NCBI GenBank assembly: GCA_001643675.2
Contig: LSRY02000017.1
Span: 62,001 to 126,000 of the forward strand
Length of the DNA: 64,000 bases
Source: Monocercomonoides exilis
Lineage: Eukaryota > Preaxostyla > Oxymonadida > Polymastigidae
Direction: 5' to 3'
A program made the position numbers and the translations under genes. This document shows, in pieces, positions 1-11,755 of this stretch (position 1 is the stretch's first letter; every line of letters starts with the position of its first letter). The notes under the pieces are model-generated. The model was not told the origin of the DNA and ran no database searches. It saw only the letters and a program-made list of their open reading frames with translations.

Positions 1-3000
1 TCAAAGTCAATACAATTAAATCCATCTTATCTTCAACGGGAAAGGGAAAGAAAAAGAGAAATCGATCTTGTTTTGGAACAAGAGTATCTAAAAAGTAAGA
101 ATAATGAAAAGCTTTCCAAATCAAAATTTAAAGCAAGTTGCAGTGGAAAAAGACGAAAATCGAGGATGAAAATTGAAGAAGAGAAAAAGTGCAAAAGTGA
201 AATGAAATGGATAAATTCTCTTCTTGATGAGCGTTTAAATCAATTCAGCGCTGTTCAAGATGAATTTATGAAAGGCTGCCATCTGAATTCGACCTCTGGC
301 ACATCATCCTCTTCATCTGCATCATCTTCAATGCTATCCATAAATAACACACCAACATCCTCAGATGGATCGAGTCAGATTTCTCAGTCAAAATCTTCAG
401 CAACAAGCTGTCCATTGGTTGTGAAGCTGATCCAGACACATTCGATGCGCTTGCTGCTTTCTTCTTTGTTCTGCTCTGCAGACGAGGAATGCGAAGAAAA
501 CGAAAGAATAGTGAGAAACAAGGAAAGGAGAAAGAAGATGATAAGAGATGGGATAAATAGAGAAAGAGACAGACTTTATGCATTCAGTATAAGCAAAGAA
601 GATGCTGATGATGACACGAAAAAAACAGAAGATGAAAGAGAAGAGGAGAATATCACTGGAACGAATGAGATTGATGCGCTGTTGACTGATTTGTTTTTGC
701 TGTCATTTGAAGAAGCATTGCCAGCTGAGTCAACAGCTTTCTCTTTCAAACTGCCTCCTCTTCCTTTCTTCTCTTCTCTTCTTTTTCATCCGCTTGTGCC
801 TTGCTCGTCTGTCCTCAGCCATTTCCAGTCAGCTCGCTCTGCTGTGAGAAGGAAAGGAGAAAAGGCAAAGGGGGAAAAAAGAATGAATTTGAGGAAGAGA
901 AGAGAAGAGAAAAAGGAAAAGAAGATGAGAAAGGAAGAGTTGGAAGGCAAAACAGGAGAAAGAAGGAGTTCAAATAAAAGCAGTGAAGAATTGTGGAACG
1001 TGATGAAAGAGGAAGTTGGATATAGAATTAGCAAAGCTCTTTCTGCTTTGATAGAAACAGATGCAAACAAAGAGGATATTCAAAGTGTTGAAGGAAAAGA
1101 AGCTAACACTGAAAAAGTGAATGAAACAAAACTTGCACAGAACTCAGAAGAAGACAATAATCAGGTTGAAGACAGTTCTATTCATAGAATGAAAGATCTT
1201 TCACAATTGACATCTTTAGCTTCTTCTTCAACTTCTAATTCTTCTTCTATTTCTTCTTCTAATTCTTCTTCTAATTCTTCTTCTAATTCTTCTTTAGCAT
1301 CCATAAATGAATATCTAACCAATCAGAAAAAACAGGAACAAGAGTTTTTTGAGTCATTTCTTGCTCAGTTTGATTCTGATGAAAACTCAACTTTTCGAAA
1401 CATTCACATTTTTCTCTCATTTTACATCCTTTTTCGATCAGTTTTTTCGCTTCTTCCTCTTCTCGTACCATCTTTGTATCACAAAACTAAAGCTTCAAAT
1501 TCATCTTCTTCCTCTTCTTCCTCTTCTTCCTCTTCTTCCTCTTCTTCCTCTTCTTCCTCTTCTTCCTCTTCTTCCTCTTCTTCCTCTTCTTCCTCTTCTT
1601 CCTCTTCCTCCTCTTCCTCCTCCTCTTCTTCTTCTTCTTCGACTTCTTCGACTTCTTCTTCTTCTCTTTCTGTTAATACATTTTCAAACAATTCATCATC
1701 TGATTCTTCTTCTTCTTCTGTTATTTCCAGTACTTCAGCAGAGCATTCATCTTCTTCTCCTTCTTCTCCTTCTCTCTCTTCTCATTCATCTGCCTCTTCT
1801 CTTTTTTCATCATTGTTGTCTTCTTTCCTCTTCCCTTCCTCTTCCATTTCTTTCTTCTCCATTCTTTCTATTAACAAATATGATGCTTCAACATCACCAA
1901 CGAAGGACTCTTCATCAAATTCAACATCTTCTTCATCAACAGAAGATAAATTAACAGTTTCACCTTCATCATTATCTTCTTCTTTTCCTTCCCCTTCATC
2001 CTTAACTTGTTCTTCATCCTCTTCTTCTTCTTCTTCTTCACAACGCACCTCTTCTGAGCTATCTGATCTTTCTCTTCTGTTCACTTCTCTTCTCTTCTAT
2101 CTCTCTTCTTTGTCTTCTGCCAATTCTTCTGCTTCTTCTTCTGACTCTTCTTCTCCAAAACTTGCACCTTCTCCTTCTCCTTTCTCTGTCTCATCTTCTT
2201 CTGTTGCTGCTACTTCTTCTTCTCTTTCTTCTTCCTCTTCGTCTTCTTCTTCTCCTTCTTCTCCTTCTTCTTCTCTCTCTTCTCCTTCATTCTATCCGCC
2301 TGTTGGTTATCTTCGTCTGTCCACAAATTGGTTTGAATTCTCAAATAGCAAATTGGATGACGATTATGTTTCATTTCGCCTTCCTCTTTCACACACAACC
2401 TCTTCTCATTCTGTTGATTCTTCTGTCTTCAGTCTTTCTTCTTCACTTTCTTCTTTGTCGTCATTGTCTTCTTCTTCTTCTTCTGTTCAATCATCTTCTT
2501 TTTCTAGCATTGATATTTCCTCTTCTTCTTCCTCCTCATCTTCGCCCTCAAAAAATGCTATTGGCAAAACATTACCATCATCTTCCTCTTCCATTTCAAC
2601 AACCACAACTTCTTCTCCTCCTCCTCCTCCTTCTTCTTCTTCTTCTTCCATTCCACACACATTTTTCTGTCTTCCTTCTCTTTTAATTCTCTTTGCAACT
2701 GTTGAGCCTTCCTCAAAATATTACTCACACTCTTCTCGCACTTCATCATCACCATCTTCTTCTTCTTCTTCTTCTTCAGAAGAGACAAAATCATCATCTA
2801 TATCATCTAAACAATCTTCACCTTCTTCTTCCTCCTCATCCTCATCTCTATCTTTATCACCATCAACCACATCCGACACATCTAACATCTCATCCATTTC
2901 TTCTTCTGCATCCAAAATTGCATCTTCCTCTTCCTCTTCCTCATCTCCTTCCCCTTCTCCTGTTCGTCTGCCTTCTGAAACAAGTCCTTTCTTCTCCATT

Positions 3001-6000
3001 TCACTCCAATCACTCACACAAAACACTTCTCTTCACACGCTCCCTTCAATTGCCACACATTCACACAATTCTTCTTCCTCTCCTTCTTCTTCTTCCTCTT
3101 CCTCCTCTTCCTCTTTTCATTCCACCAGAACACTTCAATTGACTCGTCTTCCTCACTCAAATGGACTCATCATCATTCCTCCTGTTTCCTCTTCCTCCTC
3201 CTCCTCTTCTTCTTCTTCTTCTTCTTCTCATTCACTTCATTCATTCACCCGTTCATCCATCACACCTCCACCTTTGTTTTCTTCCACTTCTTTTTCTCCT
3301 CCTCTTTCGCCTTCTTCCTCTTCTGCTTCTGCTTCTGCTTCTTCTTCTTCTTCATTTTCATCTCCTTCTTCAACAACAGTAACCTCTGCTTCTTCTGAAC
3401 CACTCTCAACATCTCCTTTATCTCCTTCTTCTTCTCGTTCTTTTTCCTTCTCTTCCTCTTCCTCTTCCTCTTCCTCCTCCTCCTCCTCTAATTCTCTTCT
3501 TCATCCTCCTGTTGCAATCACTTCCTCCTCCTCCTCTTCTTCTTCTTCTTCCACCCAGTCTCTTTCTTCTTCTCTAAAGTCTCCTCTTTCTCGCCCTTTC
3601 CCTCTCATCCGTGCTCATTCCGTGTCTTCTCTCCATCCTTCTTCGTCTTTCACCTCTTTTTCTCTTCTTCCTCAGTTTCGTGACTCACTTTCTCCTCCTT
3701 CTTCCATTCAATCTCTGCGCTCCTCTTTCTCTTCCTCTTCTTCCTCTTCCTCTTCCTTCTCCTCTTCCTTCTCCTCTTCTTCTCATCCTTCTTCTTCTTC
3801 TTCTTCTTCTTCTTCCTTCTCCTCTTCTTCTTCTGTGAGTAATCAAAGTTTCACTTCTCCTGTTAGCATTCGATTGGGAAGGAGACTCACAACAGCTGTC
3901 TCATTCAACCCTTTTGTGAGGCCAATCTCGCCCATTCAGGAAATAGAGAGGGAGAAGGAGATGGAAGAAGAGGAGGAGGAGGAAATGGAAGATGTTAAAG
4001 AAGAAGATGATGATGATGACGTTGATATTGATGGTGATGTTGATGGTGAAGGAGAGGTTGAGGAAGAAGAAGAGGAGGAGGAAGAGGAAGAAAATGCTGA
4101 GGTTGTTTTTAGTATTCAATCAGAAACACTAAAAACAGAAATTGAGAAAGAAGAAGGAGAAACTTTAAAAAAGGAGGAGGAAGGCAAAGGTGAACTTGAT
4201 GACTTTGAAAAAGAGAAAGAGAAAGAGAAAGAGAAGGAGAAGGAGAAGGAGAAAGAGCAAAATACTACCATCAGATGTGTTTATATCACTTTTACTATTT
4301 TAGTTCCTCAGATTGAGCCATGGCATTCAATTGTGCTTGACTCACTATCAAAGTTGCCTTGTGTCATTCAGAAAGAGGAAGAAGAAGTGGAAGAAAAAGA
4401 AAAAGAAGAGAAAGAAGAGAACATAGAAAAAGGAGAAGATGAAGGAGAAAATAAGAAAAAGATAGATTTTGTTCAAGTGGCAAAGGGAAATCAACAAAAT
4501 AATCAAGAAACTTCGCTTTCTTCTACTGATTCTTCTTCCTCTTCCTCTTCTTCCTCTGAATCTTCTTCTCTTTCCTCTGTTCAGTTAGACTTCCCCTCGC
4601 ATTTCATTTCAGCTCCTTCCTCTTCCCAATCTCTTTCCTCTTTTCTTTCTTTGCTCGGTTTTTTCTTCTGGAAGAAGAGGAAAATCTCGTTTTATGTGCC
4701 AATTGCTTCAATTGTGTCTGCTTTGAATGGCGAAAAGAAGAAAGGAAAGAAAAGGGAGAAAGGCAAAAAACAGAGTGAAAGAAAAGAAGAAGTAGAAGAT
4801 GTGTTGGATGAAGAAAGAAGTGGAGATGAAGATGAAAGTGGAGATGAGACAGAAGAAGATGATGAAGAGGAAGAAGAAGAAGAAGAACATGAAGAGGAAG
4901 ATAAAGATGAATGCAAAGACAAACAAGAGCAATCAAATAGCAAAGTTAATTCTGGTAAAAATTGTTCCGGAAAGGGAAAGGAGAATGCAAGCAATAAGAA
5001 AATGAGTGTTGATGTTTCTCATCTGAAGAAGTTTGAAGAAAGAATCAACATGCTGATAAAAGCAGCACACAAATTGTGTTCTTTGGATGTGATGCAGGGC
5101 GAAGAAGGGATTTTGCGGTGGTTGGAAGGGAAGAAGGAGGTGGTGGATGAATGGGATGAGAATGAGGAAGAGAAAAAAAGAAGAGAAGAGAAGAAGAAGT
5201 ATTTGCTTTTGGATGAGATAGAAGAAGAGATGTATCAAATGGAGAAAGAGGAGAAAGAGAAAGAAGAAGAGAAGGAAAAACAAGAAAGAAATGAAAAGTC
5301 ACAAATGTTAACATCTGCAAATTCACCTTCTTCTCGGTCTGTTCCATCAACCCCCACAAAATCGTCTTCTTTCTTCTCTTCTCTTTTCTCCGGCTTTTCA
5401 TTGTTTTCTTCTTCATCTTCTTCTTCTTCTTCACCAGCATCTTCTTCTTCTTCCTCCTCCTCTTCCACCACTTCTTTTTCTCTTTCTCCTTCTCTTTCTC
5501 CTTCTTCATCTCACATAAACCGGATGTTAAACTCAGCCCCTTTGATCACAACAGATGCCATCAATGAAGCATTGAAGATTGATGTTCCAATGATCACTGC
5601 TCAAATCAAAGAAGAACTCGACCAGAAGAACGAATTATTGAACGAAAGAACAACAAAAATGAAAGAAGCAGAAGCAGAAGCAGAGAAAGAGAAAGAGAAA
5701 GAAGGGCAGACAAACAAAGAAAAGGCGATTCTTTTGTCAGATTCTCTTTCTTTGTCTCCTTCTCTTCCATTCAGAAGAGAGTCTGTGAGTCGAATGGGCA
5801 GAACTTGCATTTCTGTCTCTGCACTCACTCAAAGTGAATATATCAACATGCCAACTTCATCATCATTATCTTCTTCTTCTTCTTTGTCTTTGCCAGAAAC
5901 CGACTTCTTTTCTTCTTTTGCCTCTTCTTCTGCTCCGCTTTTACAACCTCTTTTTTATTGCAACAACAAAAGCTCCATTTTATCCCTGCTTCATTTTGCT

Positions 6001-6064
6001 CTTCTTGAAACTCAGCTTCCTCATTCTTTGCTTCTGTCAGTGACTCCTTCTCTTCCTTCTATTG

Positions 6065-6095
<31 letters not shown>

Positions 6096-6456
6096 AAATG
6101 TTGCTTCACCAACAGGAACTTCAACTACTTCATCATTACCTCCTTCCTCTTTATCATCCTCTGCTCCTTCTATGAATCCATCATCATCTTCTTCTTCTTC
6201 TTCTCTTTCTCCTTCTCTCTCCTCTTCCTCTTCTTCCTCTTCCTCTTCTCCTTCTTCTTCCACACAGCCCTTATCAGCAGGCCGGTTCAAATGGCGTCTC
6301 ATCTATTCCAAGTACATTCATGGCACCTCCTTTCAGACTGTCTTCTGGCGATGCTCTCCATTCAACTCCATTCGTCCTTCTCTTTCTCTGTCTTCACTGG
6401 AATCTCCTTCATCTCTTTCTTCTTCTCAGCTTCCTTTGCCTCATCCACTTTCTCCT

Positions 6457-6487
<31 letters not shown>

Positions 6488-7287
6488 TCTCTTCCTCTTT
6501 CCATTCAGCTATTTCATCGTCTGTTCACATTGAGTTTTCGCCTTGTGATTTGATAAACAGACAGAATGAAGAGGCAAAAGGGGAAGGAAATGAAGAAGAA
6601 ATCATCATCAATCCGATGGAAAAGCCAGTTTTGCTGACGAAAGAAGAGAAAGAAGAGAAAGAGCGAAGAGAAAAGATGCTGAAAATCGAAAGAGAAGGGC
6701 TCGAAGGTGTCGCCAGCAGCAATTCTCCGGTTTTGCTTGTTCTGACAGACGTTTCTGGGGCAAAAAGAACAGTTTTGGGGGCGTTTTTGTCTCAGACACT
6801 CAAAAAGCAGGAAAGATACTATGGGAATAAAGAGACTTTTGTGTTTAGATTTAGAGAAGAAGAAGGAGAAGGAGAAGGAGAAAGAGGAGAAGGAAGTAAA
6901 GAACAAGATTTTGCACATGAAAATTCAGCAGACAAAGAAAGACAAAGCATAGCAGATTCGAATGATGCATCAGCATCTTCAAATTGTTCTATGAAAGTTA
7001 CTCCTTCTTCATTACCTTCTTCTTCTTCTTCTTCTTCTTCTTCGCGTCCCATTCGACTTGTTCTTGATGCCTTCTATCCCACACAAGACAATCACTACTT
7101 CATCCGCAGTGCAGACAGCGGAATATTCATCGGAGGAGGCGCAAAGCCTGCAATCTCCATCTTTCCTGGCATGAACAAAGGAACAAGCGCCTGTTGTGAT
7201 ACATTCGGCAACCCTGTTCTCAGTGCTGGTGAAGAGTTTAAGATTGGCGATGTCGAAATATGGACGTGGGATGCGGCTAAGATGTGA
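1..7287 (+). CDS. Giant serine-rich protein with C-terminal TLDc domain (OXR1/NCOA7-like), 5' partial
   Basis: The frame is open from the first base of the window, so the gene starts upstream; the stop is TGA at 7285. The last ~330 codons (from about 6277) carry the pieces of a TLDc domain in order: a first block with FKWRLIYSKYIHGTSF, a middle block with PVLLVLTDVSG and later YYGNKETFVFRF, then a last block with GIFIGGG, a CDTFGNPVL motif and a final VEIWTW. TLDc proteins (OXR1, NCOA7, TBC1D24, TLDC1) are linked to oxidative-stress resistance and V-ATPase regulation. Serine and Glu/Lys runs sit between these blocks. An earlier stretch at 2302-2340 (GYLRLSTNWFEF) and another at 4693-4731 (FYVPIASIVSALN) resemble halves of the GRAM-like region found ahead of TLDc in OXR1; that is tentative. 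The rest is poly-Ser and acidic/basic low complexity. There are no introns. TLDc is confident; overall function is unknown. Confidence 0.85.
1501..1641 (+). repeat. Coding 9-nt minisatellite giving a 47-serine run
   Basis: A near-perfect tandem array with a 9-base unit (cttcttcct) fills most of this stretch and reads as 47 uninterrupted serine codons, all TCN and none AGY. It lies inside the TLDc-protein gene. One strand is pure pyrimidine over most of the array, so the antisense frame reads as poly-Glu. The exclusive TCN use points to slippage-type DNA expansion and not to protein-level selection for serine. Confidence 0.9.
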
Positions 7288-7816
7288 AATGATGGAAAGA
7301 TAAATTAGAATTTATTTAATTTTCAACATTTTTTTATGATTATCATCTTTCCATTTTTATTGATAGAAAATATTGGTTGTTCAATTGAAGCAATTTTAGA
7401 GGGTTTTTTAAAGAATTTTCTCAATTTTGATTTCTTACAAATTTTTGGCAAGTGTTTTTTATTTTCTCTTATTGAAAATAACTTAAATGTAATCATATGA
7501 TACAATTTGTTTTATTATGAATTTTTAAATTTTTATTATTTCTTTTTCAATATCAATATGTATTCTTCTTTTAAAAAATGAATTTCTTTGTGCTCATCAA
7601 TTTTCAAACCAATCTTCGAATGAAACTTCAACTTCAACAAAATCTGAAGTTGACTTAACGAAATTGAGAATTAACAAAACAAAACTACATATTCTTTGTG
7701 ATTTGATAAAGCAAAACAATATTTTTGAATATGAACTGATCATTATATAATTAGTGATAGAATCAAATAAATCTTAAAAATATTTTTTAGGAAAAAATAT
7801 TGTTTTAAGAATTGCT
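7288..7816. other. AT-rich intergenic spacer
   Basis: No coding frame of substance on either strand. The stretch is very AT-rich with T and A runs. It holds the 3' flank of the TLDc-protein gene and the 5' flank of the next gene on the same strand. No structured RNA or repeat was recognised. Confidence 0.7.
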
Positions 7817-8724
7817 ATGACAATTTTATCATGTATTTCTAGATTTTTTTCAATAACACACGAGCAAGCAGGACGTGACACGATGTTTTTAAAGCAATCA
7901 AATGCATTTCGAACAGTTGTATTCATTTTTCGTCTTTGTGCATTTATATATCTTTCAATATGGTTAATTACTGGCGTTCTATGTTTGCATATGTTTTTTT
8001 AATTTGATAAATTACTTTTTTATAAAGATAATCTGATAACACTTGAGTATTACACTGTTCAGAGCTTCGTTTGGGTGTACATTTATTTTGCGGTTTGCTG
8101 CATCTTCGTATTTGCAAATTTTCTTATTTTATTTTTGGATTGCGCAAACAGTTTTCAGTGTCTTATGGAAGACAAATATTGGATTATACAGAACCTCAAC
8201 CATTTGACGGTGAAATGAAGCTAAATGGACGCGATTATTTAACGTATATTTTCAGTATATTGGGACTTGCTGGTGGAGGAACAGCAATGGTTGGATTTTG
8301 GGCATTTCTTTTTCCTCTGTTTTCTGCAGCAGATGTAAGTGGATGGACAATTTTCTGGGATTATTTCACTCCACATGGAATGTCGTTTATCTTCATTGTA
8401 ATTGATATATTATGCCTATCACGAGTGCAATTCAAAATAGCTCATTGCATTATTCCTTTGGTTATGGTATTTACGTATCTTGGATTTGCAATGATTTATT
8501 ATTCTATTCATAAAATGTATGAAATCTTTTTATATGAATATAGTTAACTTTTTTTTTTTCGAAAATGATTATGAAATTTCATTTTTAGTTATATTTATCC
8601 GTTTCTCGATCTGAGCACGGAAGGAGCCTGGGTTGCTTGGGTTAGTTTATCCTTGTTTCCTTCAATTGTTTCAGCAGCAATGTGGCTATTGCAAATAATA
8701 CGAGGAAAAATATTTTCTAAATGA
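7817..8724 (+). CDS. Rolling-stone-like multi-pass membrane protein (4 exons)
   Basis: Proposed exons are 7817-7975, 8063-8107, 8152-8516 and 8589-8724, summing to 705 nt (234 residues) and ending in TGA. Joins give continuous hydrophobic protein: the segment VWVYIYFAVCCIF joins to FSVSYGRQIL across the 44-nt second intron. Five or six membrane spans are visible. The core HGMSFIFIVID...LSRVQFKIAHCIIPLV...IYY...YIYPFLDL matches the pattern of the rolling stone (rost)/AIG1-related integral membrane family (His in the membrane, Y-P-x-L-D near the C-terminus). Its biochemical activity is not known from sequence; rost acts in myoblast fusion in flies, which cannot be transferred here. Introns are 87, 44 and 72 nt. 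An alternative start is the in-frame ATG at 7882. The first donor (GTTCTA) is the weakest call. Confidence 0.7.
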
Positions 8725-9448
8725 TAATGAATTCGACTTTGTTTAGCATTGATTTTAGTCAAAACCGGAATTGTTTCTATAATTCAAATACTGTTTTATT
8801 GTGTTTTTTTAATGTTTTGTTTTGTTTTGCCTGAGTTCTATTCAGTTGCAGTCATGGATCATAGTGACAAACTATTTAGCTCTTCAATATTTTCCATTGT
8901 ATTCTGTATAAGTTATTTTAAAAATATTTTTTGGTATTTATGTTTATTATTCTTTTTGTCATTGCAAATAATAAATAAATATAAATTTTATTCATTTTTA
9001 AACATAAAAAAAAAATTTGTTTTTTGGATTTTCTCACAAAAAATGACTTGAATTCGAAGTTTTAATCCAACTTCGAAATGATATGTCTATTTGCAAATAC
9101 AATGAATTTTCTTAACATCGTGCTTTTCAAATGGAGGAAATTTCATTCATTATAGAATAAAATAACTATTTATTCCAAACTTTTTTTAATAACCTTTTCA
9201 TAATAAATCTTTCATTCCCATGTGAAAAAAAAATTGAAAATTTTAAATTATTGAGATAAATATAAAAAAGTGAAGAATGGAACAAAATTCATGAAGCAAT
9301 AAATTTCGTTCCAAATAAAAAATCAATATTTATCAGATGAAGTTATTCTTTAATAATTGTTAGAATAAAGCAAGAACTAGAAAATTTGAATAAAGACATT
9401 TAAAAACAGAACTCTTTATTTGAAAATTAATTTATAAATAAATAAATT

Positions 9449-9699
9449 GGTTATTCTTTTTGAAAAGTCGCAAATGTTAAATATCAAGGTTAAATAAAAA
9501 TGAACTGTATTTGATCGTTTTTTCCCAAAAATCCTTCAAATTCCACCACCATGCATTTAATCTCATATTCAAAAAGGTTGCATATTCCAATTTGTTATAT
9601 GATTGAGTTTGATAGATATTAAGCAATTAATGATCAAATTTGGTTCATTTTTATTTCACCTGGATATTAAACATTTGCGACTTTTTAAAAAGAATAACC
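9449..9699. repeat. Inverted repeat 1 (68-nt arms), MITE-like
   Basis: The left arm is 9449-9516 and the right arm 9632-9699. The reverse complement of the right arm matches the left at about 61 of 68 positions, with a 115-nt AT-rich spacer. Termini read GGTTATTC...GAATAACC. No clear target-site duplication. The shape fits a non-autonomous DNA transposon (MITE) or foldback element; no transposase is nearby. Confidence 0.75.
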
Positions 9700-10184
9700 C
9701 AAACAAACAAACTTTATAATTAATAAATTTATAAAAGGATATTTTGAACGCAGAAAAGCTCGGTTATTGTCATCTCGTATGCAATCAAGACGGTGAAAAA
9801 TCACTATTTTCAATAAATATGAATATTATTCTACTATTCAGTTATTTTTTCGGAATAATTGTTTAATTTTCTGTTTCACTGTAAACAATAAAGTTCTTTG
9901 AAACATTACTATAAGAGAAAAATAATATGAAACGGTGATTTTGAATTAGTCCTTTGCGACAGACCGACTTTTCACAAAGCACCTCGACAACCGTACAGAC
10001 AAGACAGTTACAATTTTTATAGACAATATTTTTTAAATGCAAATTATTATATAACTCAAAAGTATTAATCTTTTGAATCTTTTCAAAAAGATTTTCATAT
10101 CACATTTTTGATCAGGGTGACGTGAAGAGAAAAATTCGCAACGATTGTCACCACTTTTCCAACTGAAAAAAAAAATTAACAAAT

Positions 10185-10389
10185 GGCTGATCCTTTTTGA
10201 ACTCAAACTTTCGTTCGAGTTTTGATCTAAATTTTGTTCTCAATGGGATTTTTAAAAAATGAGTTGAAATAGTGAACAGTTATTGTGTATGACACAGCTA
10301 TTGTTAAAACAAAATTTGACACAAATCCCATTGAGAACAAAATTTTGATCAAAACTCGAACGAAAGTCTGATTTCAAAAAGGATCAGCC
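10185..10389. repeat. Inverted repeat 2 (66-nt arms), MITE-like
   Basis: The left arm is 10185-10250 and the right arm 10324-10389. The arms match at about 63 of 66 positions when one is reverse complemented, around a 73-nt spacer. The ends are GGCTGATCC...GGATCAGCC, and AAAT occurs immediately outside both ends, a possible 4-bp target duplication. The outer ~17 nt (GGCTGATCCTTTTTGAA) resemble the ends of inverted repeat 1 (GGTTATTCTTTTTGAA) apart from one indel, so the two may be one family. Confidence 0.8.
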
Positions 10390-10704
10390 AAATAAATAAA
10401 TAAATAAATTAATAAATTAATAAATTAATTAATTAATAATAAAAATATATATCAACTGTCAACACAAGTTTGTTCTTTCGATTGGCATGAATCGCTTCAA
10501 CTTTCCTTGTTGCAAAGGCCTATTTTTTATAAATAATATTCTTTTCATTTTTTCATTCTGTGGATAATTTATTCATAAAAATTTTCTATGTGAAAACAGT
10601 TTCTGTTATAGTCACAAATAATCGAATGAAATGGATTGAAATAATAACTGAGCCTTTCTATTTTTCAATTATTTTTTTTATGTAAAGTTGATAGGTGGTT
10701 GTAT

Positions 10705-11057
10705 GTTGTGCACAAAATACCGGACAATTTCGATTTCTCTATAAATGCAAGATGAATAATTCTTATTATTTTCCTCAAAACACATCTTATCAATGCAAAC
10801 TCATTTGATATACAAAACATTCAAAATATCCTCATTTGTGCTCAGATAAAATTAATGATTAAAATCTTGAAAAAATAGGATTTTGAGTTTCTCCGAGATT
10901 TCAATGATAATTTTTTTCGAGCACAAATGAAGCTGTTTCAAAAGATTGGAATATCAAATGAATTTGCATTGATTGTTTGCATTTTGAGGAAATTTGTTAG
11001 AATTATTCCTTTTTTAGCTATCGAAAAATCGATCTTGTCCGGTTTTTTGTTCACAAT
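10705..11057. repeat. Inverted repeat 3: long degenerate palindrome
   Basis: The left half (about 10705-10866) and right half (about 10879-11057) are imperfect reverse complements centred near 10872, where AAAATC and GATTTT flank a 12-nt centre. Shared blocks include accggacaa/ttgtccggt at the ends, atcaatgcaaa, tcatttgatat and cctcatttgtgctc. Divergence and indels are higher than in the other two repeats, suggesting an older foldback element. Confidence 0.7.
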
Positions 11058-11755
11058 CTTTATTATCTTTTCATTTTTGAAAAAGTGATGCAATATTTTT
11101 TTCGCCTAAATTGTTATTAAAATAACGAAAAAATTTACGTGTTTATTATTATTGACATTGTTTTTCTTGTTTGTAATTCAAATAATTGGTTTTTGATGAA
11201 ATGTTTTTTGAAACCGAGACTTTTTTTTGGAGTTGATAACAAAAAAGTTATGTATCTGTGCAAAAAAATTTGATAATTGAACTGAAAAACGAATAGTTGT
11301 TATTTCGAAAACAAACGTCAAAGATGAAAGATTAACAAAAAAGTTCCAAAACATTTTTCCATGCATAATCTTTAACACTAATAATCAAACTCGAATCAAA
11401 TCACAAACAGTTGAACAAAAATGAATGCTTTTGCAACGGAGACTGTCTGTATGTTGAATATTAAAATATTAATTTTCTTTGCTTTTTTTTTCACCATTTT
11501 TATTTTTTGGGGAACAAAACATAACAACATTCGCACATTGCAACTGATATTAAAATAGAAAATAATATGAAAAATATCAAAAGCATTTCCTGAAGTGTTT
11601 TTAATTGGAGAATGTATGATGCGACATCTTTGATTTAAAATAGCAATGAATGTTTGTGAAAGAATTGAGAATGCAAAGAAAAATGCAATGTGAGTTGTAT
11701 ATTGTTAAAGAGATGGAAATAAAAAATTGAGAAAAAAAATGTTGTTAAAGACATA

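Larger units (their letters stand above)
8725..11755. other. Long AT-rich spacer holding three inverted repeats
   Basis: About 3 kb with no supportable gene. Open frames here (for example 8749-9051 plus, 11178-11378 minus) are short, Phe/Lys/Asn-rich and look like chance frames in AT-rich DNA. The notable content is three large imperfect inverted repeats, listed separately. A run of taaa/aatta units lies at about 10390-10450. Confidence 0.7.

Noticed and set aside
1504-1640. CRISPR-like array
   Set aside because: The repeat unit is 9 nt without unique spacers, lies in a coding frame and the genome is eukaryotic.
1479-1691. Glu-rich frame on the minus strand inside the TLDc-protein gene
   Set aside because: It is the complement of the TCN serine minisatellite; composition is fully explained by the plus-strand gene. 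Other Glu- or Leu-rich frames over serine tracts were dropped for the same reason.
8749-9051. Fifth exon or separate hydrophobic protein after the rolling-stone-like gene
   Set aside because: The upstream gene already ends in frame at 8724; the stretch is Phe/Ile-rich AT sequence with no ATG at the start.
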